From positions 86,916 to 150,915 of the forward strand of contig NZ_LWLE01000013.1 in NCBI RefSeq assembly GCF_001905125.1: a DNA stretch of 64,000 bases. The letters are read 5' to 3'. The DNA is from Streptomyces sp. TSRI0281 (GTDB lineage: Bacteria > Actinomycetota > Actinomycetes > Streptomycetales > Streptomycetaceae). The notes beneath the pieces were generated by a model. It was not told the origin of the DNA and searched no databases. It worked only from the letters and a program-made list of their open reading frames with translations. Both the position numbers and the translations under genes were made by a program. Within the stretch, counting starts at the first letter, position 1. Each line of letters begins with the position of its first letter. Positions 51,106-59,410 of this stretch are shown piece after piece.

Positions 51106-51225
51106 ACTGGTCCGGGAATCCGGTGAATTCCCCGGAGCCGCAGGTGGCCGCACGTCGTCTTACCGCCGGTTTATGCGCGTTGCGGGCAGGATGGATGCGC
51201 ACAGTCAGTGCTGCTGACCGTGAAT

Positions 51226-51251
51226 CGAACGGCCCCGACACGGGCCGTTCG
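51226..51251 (+). promoter_or_regulatory. Hairpin in the cutR leader
   Basis: CGAACGGCCC (51226-51235) pairs perfectly with GGGCCGTTCG (51242-51251) around a 6-nt loop, 40 bp before the cutR start. It has no T-run; it could be a weak terminator or attenuator if transcription starts upstream. Confidence 0.4.
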
Positions 51252-51291
51252 CTGTGTGTACCTGTCGAAGGACCTAAGGAAGGAATGCGCC

Positions 51292-51945
51292 GTGCGCGTA
51301 CTCGTCGTCGAGGACGAGCAGCTGCTCGCCGATGCGGTGGCCACCGGACTGCGCCGGGAGGCCATGGCCGTCGACGTGGTCTACGACGGAGCGGCTGCCC
51401 TGGAGCGCGTCGGGGTCAATGACTACGACGTCGTGGTGCTGGACCGGGACCTCCCGCTGGTGCACGGCGACGATGTCTGCCGCAGGATCGTCGAGCTGGG
51501 CATGCCCACCCGGGTGCTCATGCTCACCGCCTCCGGTGACGTCAGCGACCGCGTCGAGGGCCTGGAGCTGGGCGCGGACGACTATCTGCCCAAGCCGTTC
51601 GCCTTCAGCGAGCTGACCGCCCGGGTACGGGCGCTCGGGCGCCGTACGACCGTGGCGCTGCCGCCGGTCCTGGAGCGGGCCGGCATCAAGCTCGACCCGA
51701 ACCGCCGCGAGGTCTTCCGGGACGAGCAGGAGATCCAGCTCGCCCCGAAGGAGTTCGCGGTGCTGGAGGTCCTGATGCGGAGCGAGGGCGCGGTCGTCTC
51801 GGCCGAGCAGCTGCTGGAGAAGGCCTGGGACGAGAACACCGACCCGTTCACGAACGTCGTGCGGGTCACCGTCATGACGCTGCGCCGCAAGCTCGGCGAG
51901 CCGCCCGTCATCGTCACCGTGCCCGGCTCCGGATACCGGATCTGA
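51292..51945 (+). CDS. cutR: Response regulator CutR
   Basis: This 217-residue OmpR/PhoB-type regulator has a receiver with Asp51 (VLDRDLP), EDE at residues 7-9 and Lys in YLPKPF, and a C-terminal winged helix (LAPKEFAVLEVLMRSEGAVVSAEQLLEKAW) ending VPGSGYRI. GTG 51292 follows GGAAGGAA and gives the length known for CutR. With CutS it forms the CutRS system, first linked to copper and antibiotic production in Streptomyces and more recently to the response to misfolded secreted proteins. The kinase gene follows after 5 bp. Confidence 0.95.
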   Translation: MRVLVVEDEQLLADAVATGLRREAMAVDVVYDGAAALERVGVNDYDVVVLDRDLPLVHGDDVCRRIVELGMPTRVLMLTASGDVSDRVEGLELGADDYLPKPFAFSELTARVRALGRRTTVALPPVLERAGIKLDPNRREVFRDEQEIQLAPKEFAVLEVLMRSEGAVVSAEQLLEKAWDENTDPFTNVVRVTVMTLRRKLGEPPVIVTVPGSGYRI

Positions 51946-51950
51946 GGGCC

Positions 51951-53192
51951 GTGGCCGCCCCCGCGCCGCTCACCGCGCCTCCGAAGCCCACCTGGGAGCC
52001 CAAGCAGCAGGAGCCCTCGTACCCCTGGCTGCGCCCGACCATCCGGATACGGCTCACCCTGCTGTACGGCGGCATGTTCCTGATCGCGGGCATCCTGCTG
52101 CTGTCGATCATCTACATGCTGGCCGCCCAGGCCCTGCACGTGGGCACCGAGCTGCCGTTCAAGCTGCTGCCCGACAGCAAGATCCAGCTGACCAACAACG
52201 CCTGCCCGGCGCTCACCCCGGGCCTCTCCGCCGACCAGGCCAACGCCGCGCTCAAGGCGTGCAACGGGGAGCAGCGCCAGCACGCGCTGGACACGCTGCT
52301 CAACCGCTCGCTGCTGACCCTGGTCGGCCTGAGCGTCATCGCGTTCGCCTTCGGGTACGCCATGGCGGGCCGCGTCCTGTCCCCGCTGGGCCGGATCACC
52401 CGCACCGCCCGCAGGGTGGCGGGTACCGACCTGTCCCGCCGGATCGAGCTGGACGGCCCGGACGACGAGCTCAAGGAGCTGTCCGACACCTTCGACGACA
52501 TGCTGGACCGGCTGGAGCGGGCCTTCACCGCCCAGCAGCGGTTCGTCGGCAACGCCTCGCACGAGCTGCGCACCCCGCTCGCGATCAACCGCACGCTCCT
52601 GGAGGTCCATCTCTCCGACCCGGAGGCCCCGCCGGAGCTCCAGCAGCTCGGCAAGACCCTCCTGGCCACCAACGAGCGCAGCGAGCAGCTGGTGGAGGGC
52701 CTGCTGCTGCTCGCCCGCAGCGACAACCAGATCGTCGAGCGCAAGCCCGTCGACCTCGCCGAGGTCGCCGAGCGCGCCATCGACCAGGCCCGTGCGGAGG
52801 CCACGTCGAAGGGCGTGACGATCCGCGGCGAGCGGGCGGTGGCCGTCGTGCAGGGCAACGGAGTCCTGCTGGAGCGGATCGCCCTGAACCTCGTACAGAA
52901 CGCGGTGCGCTACAACGTGGCCGAGGCGGGCTGGGTGGAGGTCACCACCGAGCTCCAGCCCGGACACGCCCTGCTGGTCGTCTCGAACACAGGTCCTGTG
53001 GTGCCGGCGTACGAGATCGACAACCTCTTCGAGCCCTTCAGACGGCTGCGTACGGAGCGCACCGGCAGCGACAAGGGGGTCGGCCTCGGCCTGTCGATCG
53101 CGCGATCCGTCGCGCGGGCCCATGGAGGCCGTATCATCGCGGAGCCCCGCGAGGGCGGTGGTCTCGTGATGCGTGTCACCCTGCCGGTCTGA
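51951..53192 (+). CDS. cutS: Sensor histidine kinase CutS
   Basis: This 413-residue sensor has transmembrane helices at about residues 38-60 and 121-140 and a short extracellular loop between them. The loop carries two cysteines, Cys85 and Cys104, which may form a disulfide that is sensed. A HAMP domain follows (about 140-192), then the HisKA phosphoacceptor His204 in NASHELRTPL, and an ATPase domain with QNAVRYNV, NLFEPFRR and GVGLGLSIAR. The start is GTG 51951, with GAGGG overlapping the cutR stop codon. CutS phosphorylates CutR. Confidence 0.95.
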   Translation: MAAPAPLTAPPKPTWEPKQQEPSYPWLRPTIRIRLTLLYGGMFLIAGILLLSIIYMLAAQALHVGTELPFKLLPDSKIQLTNNACPALTPGLSADQANAALKACNGEQRQHALDTLLNRSLLTLVGLSVIAFAFGYAMAGRVLSPLGRITRTARRVAGTDLSRRIELDGPDDELKELSDTFDDMLDRLERAFTAQQRFVGNASHELRTPLAINRTLLEVHLSDPEAPPELQQLGKTLLATNERSEQLVEGLLLLARSDNQIVERKPVDLAEVAERAIDQARAEATSKGVTIRGERAVAVVQGNGVLLERIALNLVQNAVRYNVAEAGWVEVTTELQPGHALLVVSNTGPVVPAYEIDNLFEPFRRLRTERTGSDKGVGLGLSIARSVARAHGGRIIAEPREGGGLVMRVTLPV

Positions 53193-53276
53193 GAGGCTGC
53201 ACGGTGTGAAGCCCGCACCGAATCTCTGTGTTCGCTTTGGGCGGAATTTTCAGGACCCGTTCCCCCTCGATCCATG

Positions 53277-53290
53277 TGTGATCGATCACA
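53277..53290. promoter_or_regulatory. Crp-like perfect palindrome
   Basis: TGTGATCGATCACA is a perfect 14-bp palindrome containing GTG-N6-CAC, the core bound by Streptomyces Crp. It lies 310 bp before the DUF4193 gene, in a 407-bp gap (53193-53599) with no gene. It could control the gene downstream. Confidence 0.45.
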
Positions 53291-53599
53291 GAAGCGATTT
53301 TCAGGCCATCTACTCTCCGTGATCAAGCCTCTATCGGAAAGCCGGTAATCGTCCGGGTTTTCGGGGGCCGATATCACGGGAAGTACACGGGGTGGCGCCC
53401 GTGAACTGCACCATCAGGACCGTGTACGGTCCCCATCGCCACCCAAGCCGAACGCCGTCGAGGTTGTCCGGTTGGGTGTCGATTGAGTAACAGACCTTGA
53501 TGTGAGGCAAGATCTCCGCCTCAGGTCGGGCACAAGTCCGGCCTCTCACGCGTTACGTGCGCTGAGACACCCGCAGACACCCATGAGGGGGAGAGCGAC

Positions 53600-53896
53600 A
53601 TGGCAACGGATTACGACACCCCACGCAAGACCGACGACGACGTGGACCAGGACAGCCTCGAAGAGCTCAAGGCTCGTCGGAGCGACAAGACGGCATCCGC
53701 CGTCGACGTCGACGAGTTCGACGCGGCCGAAGGGCTGGAGCTGCCCGGAGCGGACCTTTCCAACGAGGAACTGGCCGTCCGGGTCCTGCCCAAGCAGGCC
53801 GACGAGTTCACCTGCATGAGCTGCTTCCTCGTGCACCACCGGAGTCAGCTGGCCCGCGAGAAGAACGGCCAGCCGATCTGCCGCGACTGCGACTGA
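53600..53896 (+). CDS. DUF4193 small zinc-ribbon protein
   Basis: This 98-residue acidic actinobacterial protein has a C-terminal zinc site: C72 and C75 (FTCMSCF) and C94 and C97 (CRDC). The N-terminal 60 residues are disordered and acidic, with a conserved MATDYDTPRK start. Function unknown; the family is highly conserved in actinobacteria and often sits near dut. It may interact with RNA polymerase or nucleic acids, but nothing in the sequence shows this. Confidence 0.9.
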   Translation: MATDYDTPRKTDDDVDQDSLEELKARRSDKTASAVDVDEFDAAEGLELPGADLSNEELAVRVLPKQADEFTCMSCFLVHHRSQLAREKNGQPICRDCD

Positions 53897-53909
53897 GGTC
53901 GAGTCGGCC

Positions 53910-54875
53910 GTGGCGGGCGACACACCGTTCCGGAAGCGGCGCCTGCGGCGCCGGCACGGTCCGGAGACGCATCAGGGCGGCACAGGCCCGGCAGAGGGCA
54001 TCAGCCCGTCTGCCGAGCGTTCTGCCGCCCTGCCCGATCCTTCCGGTACCTCCGACGACGAGCGGGGCCGTTCGGCCTCGCTCGAAGTGGCCGGGGCGGC
54101 AGGCGTACCGGACGGGGCCGAACAGAGCACGACGACGGAGCCCAGGACCGGGGCTGGCCGTCTGGACACACTGAAACGGGGCGTACGCAAGGGCGGGGAG
54201 AGCGCCAGGGCCGCAGTCGGTCAACTGGCCGACCGGATCATCGACACGGCTCCCCGCGTCCCGGTGCGGGATCTGGCCACCCTGCGCGAGCAGTTTCCGG
54301 GACTCGGCCCCGAGGAGCTCGCCGACAAACTCATCGCGGGCGCGAGCAGAGCGACCGCGACCGTCGGCGCGGGCATCGGGGCGGCGGCCATGCTGCCCGT
54401 ACCGCCCGCCATGCTCGCCGAGCTGGCAGCGGAGATCACCGGCGTCGCCGCGATCGAGATGAAGCTCGTCGCCGAGCTCCACGAGGTCTACGGCCGGCGC
54501 CCGCAGGGCAATCTCGCCCAGCGCTCCACCGCGTATCTGACGTCCTGGACCGAGGAGCGCGGCATCGACGTCTCCCGGCCCACCACGCTCAACGCGGCAC
54601 TGGGCGGCCAGATGAAACGCGAGCTGCGCCAGCAGATCATGAAGCGCATGGTGCGCGATCTGCCGAACCTGATTCCGTTCATGGTCGGCGCCGCGGTAGG
54701 CGCCGTGATGAACCGCCGCGACACCAAGAAGCTCGCCGAGAGGGTCAGGAACGACCTGCGCAAGCAGCGGGTCGACTGGGACCGGCTCACCGAGCTGCCT
54801 CCCCTGGAGCAGCCCGCACATCCGGCCGAGCTGCCCGGGACGATCGGGAACACCACCGAGAACGACGAGCCCTGA
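53910..54875 (+). CDS. Hypothetical helical protein with EcsC-like hydrophobic region
   Basis: I do not firmly recognise this 321-residue protein. Residues 1-85 are low-complexity and charged. The middle (about 130-200) has a Gly/Ala-rich hydrophobic stretch, GAGIGAAAMLPVPPAMLAELAAEI, followed by MKLVAELHEVYG, which resembles EcsC-type proteins. A second hydrophobic segment (LPNLIPFMVGAAVGAVMN) lies near residue 260. It may be peripherally membrane-bound. GTG 53910 lies 13 bp after the DUF4193 stop codon, so the two are probably co-transcribed. Confidence 0.7.
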   Translation: MAGDTPFRKRRLRRRHGPETHQGGTGPAEGISPSAERSAALPDPSGTSDDERGRSASLEVAGAAGVPDGAEQSTTTEPRTGAGRLDTLKRGVRKGGESARAAVGQLADRIIDTAPRVPVRDLATLREQFPGLGPEELADKLIAGASRATATVGAGIGAAAMLPVPPAMLAELAAEITGVAAIEMKLVAELHEVYGRRPQGNLAQRSTAYLTSWTEERGIDVSRPTTLNAALGGQMKRELRQQIMKRMVRDLPNLIPFMVGAAVGAVMNRRDTKKLAERVRNDLRKQRVDWDRLTELPPLEQPAHPAELPGTIGNTTENDEP

Positions 54876-54918
54876 GGGCTGTCCTCAGGTACGGGGCAGC
54901 AGGCCCCGCGAAGGGCGC

Positions 54919-55377
54919 TCAGGCCGCTCGTACCGCCGTGAGCGCCGCGGCCAGGCCCTGCGGGTCCCGGGTGGACAGATAGACGTACGGAGTCGGGTCG
55001 GACGGATCGGTGACCTCCACCCGCACCGCCGTCGGCACATAGCTGCGCAGCAGCATGAACGCCCGCGCGTCCGCCTTGTGCGAGCGCCAGGCCCGCGCCT
55101 CCTCCGCGTCCAGCACCTCGGGCTCCCCGAGCGCCGACAGCGGAATCCGCGCGTCGCCCGCGACCAGCGCGCCTGCCACCACCCGGATCCGTACGGAGCC
55201 GTACGAACTCACCACGACCGCCGTCGCGGCGGTGCCGCCGACCAGGCCGCCGAGCAGGGGCAGGGTGCCGAGCGGCAGGAGCATGAGCGCACAGGCGATA
55301 CCGACCCCGAAGGCGATGAACCACCAGGAACGGGGGGCGGTGAGACGTTCGTCGAAGGGCGGTGCGGAAGGCTGCAT
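54919..55377 (-). CDS. DUF3093 membrane protein
   Basis: This 152-residue protein has two transmembrane helices (residues 20-37 and 40-58) and a cytoplasmic or exported C-terminal domain with the pattern IPLSALGEPEVLDAEEARAWR. The DUF3093 family is restricted to actinobacteria and of unknown function; it usually lies close to dut, as here. It is divergent from the thioesterase gene. Confidence 0.87.
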   Translation of the reverse strand: MQPSAPPFDERLTAPRSWWFIAFGVGIACALMLLPLGTLPLLGGLVGGTAATAVVVSSYGSVRIRVVAGALVAGDARIPLSALGEPEVLDAEEARAWRSHKADARAFMLLRSYVPTAVRVEVTDPSDPTPYVYLSTRDPQGLAAALTAVRAA

Positions 55378-55435
55378 GAATCCAAGCTTGGCACGGCGCG
55401 ACCCGGGGTAGCCCGCGCGGGTAAGGTCTGCGCCT

Positions 55436-56020
55436 GTGAGTGGAACATCTACAGCTCTGACACCCCCGGCCGACGCGGTGGCGCCGGTCCGGCACCCCGA
55501 CGCGCCCGCCCCCGGCGAGCTCCTCGGCGCGCACTACGAACATTGTTTCGGCTGCGGTGGGGGACAGCCGCACGGTCTGCACCTCCAGGCGCGGGCCGGC
55601 GACGGCGTGAGCGTGACCGCCGAGTTCACCGTGAAGGCCGCCCACCAGGGCGCACCGGGCCTCGCGCACGGTGGCGTACTGGCCACGGCGCTGGACGAGA
55701 CCCTCGGCTCGCTGAACTGGCTCCTGCGGGTCATCGCGGTGACCGGGCGGCTGGAGACCGACTTCGTGCGGCCGGTTCCGGTGGACACCGTGCTGCACCT
55801 CGACGCGCGGATCACCGCCGTACACCGCCGGAAGATCTACTCCAGTGCCACCGGCCGGATCGGCGGCCCGGACGGGCCCGTCGCGGTCCGTGCCGACGCC
55901 CTCTTCATCGAGGTCAAGGTCGACCACTTCATCGAGAACGGCCGCCCGGCCGAGATCCGCGCAGCGATGGCCGACCCCGACCAGGTCAAGCGCGCCCGTG
56001 CCTTCGAGGTGAACCCCTGA
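55436..56020 (+). CDS. PaaI-type hot-dog thioesterase
   Basis: This 194-residue acyl-CoA thioesterase-like protein has a hot-dog domain (about residues 35-165) with GLAHGGVLATALDETLG, the segment that holds the catalytic Asp/Glu in this fold. CFGCGG near residue 40 could bind a metal or be structural. GTG 55436 follows a possible -10 box TAAGGT at 55422, so the leader is very short. The stop codon overlaps the dut start (TGATG), so the two are coupled; substrate unknown. Confidence 0.85.
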   Translation: MSGTSTALTPPADAVAPVRHPDAPAPGELLGAHYEHCFGCGGGQPHGLHLQARAGDGVSVTAEFTVKAAHQGAPGLAHGGVLATALDETLGSLNWLLRVIAVTGRLETDFVRPVPVDTVLHLDARITAVHRRKIYSSATGRIGGPDGPVAVRADALFIEVKVDHFIENGRPAEIRAAMADPDQVKRARAFEVNP

Positions 56021-56547
56021 TGCGACAGCCCGTCGACGTACTGATCCGCCTCATCGACCCGGACGTGCCGATTCCGTCGTACGGACATCCGGGCGACGCC
56101 GGGGCCGACCTGGTGACCACCGAGGCCGCGGAACTCGCCCCCGGCGAGCGGACCGTGCTGCCCACCGGAGTGTCGATCGCCCTGCCCGACGGGTACGCCG
56201 CGTTCGTGCACCCGCGTTCGGGCCTCGCGGCCCGCTGCGGAGTCGCCCTGGTGAATGCCCCAGGGACGGTTGATGCCGGGTACCGTGGGGAGATCAAGGT
56301 GATCGTGGTCAATCTCGACCCGCGCGAGACCGTGCGGTTCGAGCGGTTCGACCGGATTGCCCAACTGGTCGTCCAGCAGGTCGAGAAGGTGCGCTTCCAC
56401 GAGGTGGCGGAGCTTCCCGGCTCGGCGCGGGCCGAGGGGGGCTTCGGGTCCACCGGCGGTCATGCCGCCGTGGACGGTGTCAGGGGCGGGATCACCGACG
56501 GTGGGAACAGCTACGCATCGGTCGTATCCGACCGGGAAGGACATTGA
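56020..56547 (+). CDS. dut: dUTP diphosphatase
   Basis: This 175-residue trimeric dUTPase removes dUTP and supplies dUMP for thymidylate synthesis. All five motifs are visible: GDAGADL, PRSGLAARCG, NAPGTVDAGYRGEIKV, RFDRIAQLV and the C-terminal RAEGGFGSTG. ATG 56020 shares its A with the thioesterase stop codon. The ~25-residue tail after motif 5 is non-conserved. Acts in the cytoplasm. Confidence 0.96.
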   Translation: MRQPVDVLIRLIDPDVPIPSYGHPGDAGADLVTTEAAELAPGERTVLPTGVSIALPDGYAAFVHPRSGLAARCGVALVNAPGTVDAGYRGEIKVIVVNLDPRETVRFERFDRIAQLVVQQVEKVRFHEVAELPGSARAEGGFGSTGGHAAVDGVRGGITDGGNSYASVVSDREGH

Positions 56548-56548
56548 C

Positions 56549-57322
56549 GTGTTCGGACGTCGCAAGAAGAGTGGTTCCGCCGAGGACACGGCGGACGAAG
56601 CGCGCGAGGCCGGGCAGGTCGCCGACGAGCTCGACGGTACCGACGGAGCCGAGTCCGGCGCTCGCCGGACGAACCTTCCGCCTGCCCCCAGGCCGGACGG
56701 GCCGTGGGACATCGAGGAGGTCTCCCAGCCCGGCGAGGGCCGGGTCGACCTGGGCGGCATCTTCGTGCCCGGTGTCGAGGGCATGGAGCTGCGGGTCGAG
56801 GTGGCCGGGGACGCGATCGTCGCCGCCACCGTGGTCCTGCGCGACAGCGCGGTCCAGCTGCAGGCCTTCGCCGCCCCCAAGAAGGAGGGCATCTGGGGCG
56901 AGGTCCGCGAGGAGATCGCCTCGGGCATCACCCAGCAGGGCGGGATCATCGACGAGGTCGAGGGCCCGCTGGGCTGGGAGCTGCGCGCTCAGGTCCCCGT
57001 ACAGCTTCCGGACGGGACGAACGGCGTGCAGCTGGTGCGCTTCGTCGGCGTCGACGGACCGCGCTGGTTCCTGCGCGGGGTGATCTCCGGTCAGGGTGCC
57101 GTGCAGCCGGAGGCCGCCGGGCTGCTGGAGACGATCTTCCAGGACACCGTGGTCGTCCGCGGGGAGGGCCCGATGGCCCCGCGCGACCCCATCGTCCTCA
57201 AGCTCCCCAACGACGCCCAGATGGTGCCGGAGGGCATCCAGCAGGAGGACCAGGAGAACTCGAAGTTCTCCGGTGGCATGGGGCAGCTCCAGCGCGGACC
57301 CGAGATCACCGAGGTCCGCTAG
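56549..57322 (+). CDS. DUF3710 family protein
   Basis: This 257-residue actinobacterial protein of unknown function has an N-terminal charged region (MFGRRKK-type start, acidic 8-45), then the conserved domain (GPWDIEEV; VRFVGVDGPRWFLRGV; FQDTVVVRG). The GTG at 56549 is preceded by AAGGA. The family usually follows dut, as here. A strong intrinsic terminator ends this cluster. Confidence 0.9.
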   Translation: MFGRRKKSGSAEDTADEAREAGQVADELDGTDGAESGARRTNLPPAPRPDGPWDIEEVSQPGEGRVDLGGIFVPGVEGMELRVEVAGDAIVAATVVLRDSAVQLQAFAAPKKEGIWGEVREEIASGITQQGGIIDEVEGPLGWELRAQVPVQLPDGTNGVQLVRFVGVDGPRWFLRGVISGQGAVQPEAAGLLETIFQDTVVVRGEGPMAPRDPIVLKLPNDAQMVPEGIQQEDQENSKFSGGMGQLQRGPEITEVR

Positions 57323-57346
57323 ACACGCTCTCGGCACACACGTCGG

Positions 57347-57392
57347 CCGGTGGGCCGCACCCCTTTCACGGGGTGCGGCCCACCGGCTTTTT
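57347..57392 (+). terminator. Intrinsic terminator with T-run after DUF3710 gene
   Basis: A perfect 17-bp stem (57347-57363 with 57370-57386) with a 6-nt loop is followed by CTTTTTCC. It separates the dut cluster from the kdp operon. Confidence 0.93.
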
Positions 57393-57420
57393 CCGTGCGT
57401 CCCCACAGCGTGCGAGGGGC

Positions 57421-57453
57421 GCGCGTATGGGGCGCGTATCGGGCACGTATGGG
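57421..57453 (+). promoter_or_regulatory. Three 11-bp direct repeats upstream of the kdp operon
   Basis: GCGCGTATGGG, GCGCGTATCGG and GCACGTATGGG follow each other without a gap (57421-57431, 57432-57442, 57443-57453). An 11-bp period is the spacing bound by OmpR-family regulators, of which KdpE is one. The repeats lie 115-150 bp before the first small ORF, suiting a transcription activator site. Confidence 0.55.
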
Positions 57454-57568
57454 CGGCATCAAGGGGTTGCCCCTCACCGTAAGGAAGGCATCAACGCGGG
57501 CGGAGAAGGCCCCGGGCGGATGTTTGCTCATGAGGTCCGAGAATCCGAACCTCATCTAGGAGCACACG

Positions 57569-57652
57569 ATGGCCGATGTGGCCTTCGTCGTCACCACGAT
57601 CGCGGTGTTCGCGCTGGTGGCTCTCATCGCGCGGGGGGTGGCGAAGCTGTGA
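57569..57652 (+). CDS. 27-aa membrane peptide at the head of the kdp operon
   Basis: The ATG at 57569, preceded by TAGGAG, opens a 27-residue frame: a hydrophobic helix (VAFVVTTIAVFALVALIA) ending in a basic GVAKL-type tail. It overlaps kdpF by 4 bp (GTGA), so it is translationally coupled to the operon. It is like KdpF in size and topology but not in sequence. It may be a second small subunit or a leader peptide coupling translation. Confidence 0.75.
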   Translation: MADVAFVVTTIAVFALVALIARGVAKL

Positions 57653-57738
57653 CTGCCGAGAACATCGTCGGTCTGATCGTGGCCGTCGCCCTGCTGGGCT
57701 ACCTCGTCCTCGCCCTTCTGTACCCGGAGAGGTTCTGA
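57649..57738 (+). CDS. kdpF: Potassium-transporting ATPase subunit KdpF
   Basis: This 29-residue single-helix protein (IVGLIVAVALLGYLVLALLYPERF) has the typical LxxPERF C-terminus of KdpF, which stabilises the KdpABC complex in the membrane. GTG 57649 overlaps the preceding small ORF, and the stop codon lies 7 bp before kdpA. Confidence 0.93.
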   Translation: MTAENIVGLIVAVALLGYLVLALLYPERF

Positions 57739-57745
57739 GCCCGAA

Positions 57746-59410
57746 ATGAGCCCCGTCCTCGCTGGTGTGCTCCAGTTGCTCGCGCTCGTCGTGGCGCTGG
57801 GTCTGGCGTACCGTCCGCTCGGCGACCACATGGCCCGCGTCTACTCCTCGAACCGGCATCTGCGGGTGGAGAAGTGGATATACAAGGCCATCGGCGCCAA
57901 CCCCACCACCGAAATGCGCTGGCCCGCCTATCTGCGCGGCGTCCTGGCCTTCTCGGTGGTGAGCGTCCTCTTCCTGTACCTGATGCAACGGGTGCAGGGG
58001 TCCCTGCCCGGCTCGCTCGGCTTCTCGTCGATCGACCCGGACCAGGCGTTCAACACGGCGGCGTCCTTCGTCGCCAACACCAACTGGCAGTCGTACTACG
58101 GCGAACAGGCCATGGGCCATGTCGTGCAGACCGGCGGCCTCGCGGTGCAGAACTTCGTCTCGGCGGCGGTCGGCATGGCCGTCGCGGTGGCACTGGTACG
58201 CGGCTTCGCCCGCGCCCGCACCGGTGAACTCGGCAACTTCTGGTCCGACCTGGTGCGCGGCACCGTACGGATCCTGATCCCGATCGCGGTGATCGGTGCC
58301 CTCGTGCTGGTCGCCTGCGGCGCCATCCAGAACTTCTCCGGCATCCACGAGGTCGGCCAGTTCAACGGCGGCACGCAGCAGTGGAACGGCGGGGCGGTCG
58401 CCTCGCAGGAGGTCATCAAGGAGCTGGGCACGAACGGCGGCGGTTACTTCAACGCCAACTCGTCCCACCCCTTCGAGAACCCCAACCCGCTCTCGAACCT
58501 CTTCGAGATCTTCCTGATCCTGGTCATCCCGTTCGCCCTGACCCGGACCTTCGGCAAGATGGTCGGCAACGTCAAGCAGGGCTACGCGATCCTCGCCACG
58601 ATGGGCGTCATCTGGCTCGGCTTCAGTGCGCTGATGATGTGGACCGAGTTCGCCCACAACGGCCCCGCGTTCGACATCGCGGGCGGGGCGATGGAGGGCA
58701 AGGAGAACCGGTTCGGGGTCGGCGGCTCATCGATCTTCGCGGTCGCCACCACCCTCACCTCGACCGGTGCGGTGAACTCCTTCCACTCCTCGTACACCGG
58801 CTTCGGCGGCGGCATCACCATGCTGGGCATGCAGCTCGGCGAGATCGCGCCCGGTGGTGTCGGTTCGGGGCTCTACGGGATGCTGATCATGGCGATCATC
58901 GCGGTGTTCATCGCGGGTCTGATGGTCGGCCGTACGCCCGAATACCTCGGCAAGAAGATCGGCACCCGCCAGATCAAGTTCGCGGCCTGCTACATCCTGA
59001 TCACCCCGGCGCTGGTGCTCTGCTTCACCGCCGTGGCCATGGCGCTGCCCACTCCGGGCAACTCCATGACCAACTCGGGGGCACACGGCTTCTCGGAGAT
59101 CCTGTACGCCTACACCTCCGGTGCCAACAACAACGGATCGGCCTTCGCCGGGCTGAACGCGGACACCCAGTGGTTCAACACCACCATCGGTATCGCGATG
59201 CTGCTCGGCCGGTTCCTGCCCATGGTGTTCGTCCTGGCCCTGGCCGGCTCGCTGGCCGAACAGAAACCCGTACCGGCGACCGTCGGCACGCTCGGCACCC
59301 AGAAGCCGCTGTTCAGCGGTCTGCTGGTCGGCACGATCCTCATCATCACCGGCCTCACCTACTTCCCGGCCCTCGCGCTGGGTCCGCTCGCCGAAGGGCT
59401 GGCGTCATGA
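57746..59410 (+). CDS. kdpA: Potassium-transporting ATPase subunit A
   Basis: This 554-residue channel-like subunit binds and passes K+. It has about ten transmembrane helices and four selectivity-filter-type loops, including NTNWQSYYG, LGTNGGGYFNANS, TSTGAVNS and NNNGSAF. It is full-length for the family. The kdpB ATG overlaps its stop codon (ATGA), so the two are coupled. KdpA and KdpB make the high-affinity K+ pump used at low external potassium. Confidence 0.97.
   Translation: MSPVLAGVLQLLALVVALGLAYRPLGDHMARVYSSNRHLRVEKWIYKAIGANPTTEMRWPAYLRGVLAFSVVSVLFLYLMQRVQGSLPGSLGFSSIDPDQAFNTAASFVANTNWQSYYGEQAMGHVVQTGGLAVQNFVSAAVGMAVAVALVRGFARARTGELGNFWSDLVRGTVRILIPIAVIGALVLVACGAIQNFSGIHEVGQFNGGTQQWNGGAVASQEVIKELGTNGGGYFNANSSHPFENPNPLSNLFEIFLILVIPFALTRTFGKMVGNVKQGYAILATMGVIWLGFSALMMWTEFAHNGPAFDIAGGAMEGKENRFGVGGSSIFAVATTLTSTGAVNSFHSSYTGFGGGITMLGMQLGEIAPGGVGSGLYGMLIMAIIAVFIAGLMVGRTPEYLGKKIGTRQIKFAACYILITPALVLCFTAVAMALPTPGNSMTNSGAHGFSEILYAYTSGANNNGSAFAGLNADTQWFNTTIGIAMLLGRFLPMVFVLALAGSLAEQKPVPATVGTLGTQKPLFSGLLVGTILIITGLTYFPALALGPLAEGLAS

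Noticed and set aside
58381..59406. N-terminal extension of the kdpB frame
   Set aside because: It overlaps kdpA in another frame and has no KdpB homology before ATG 59407.
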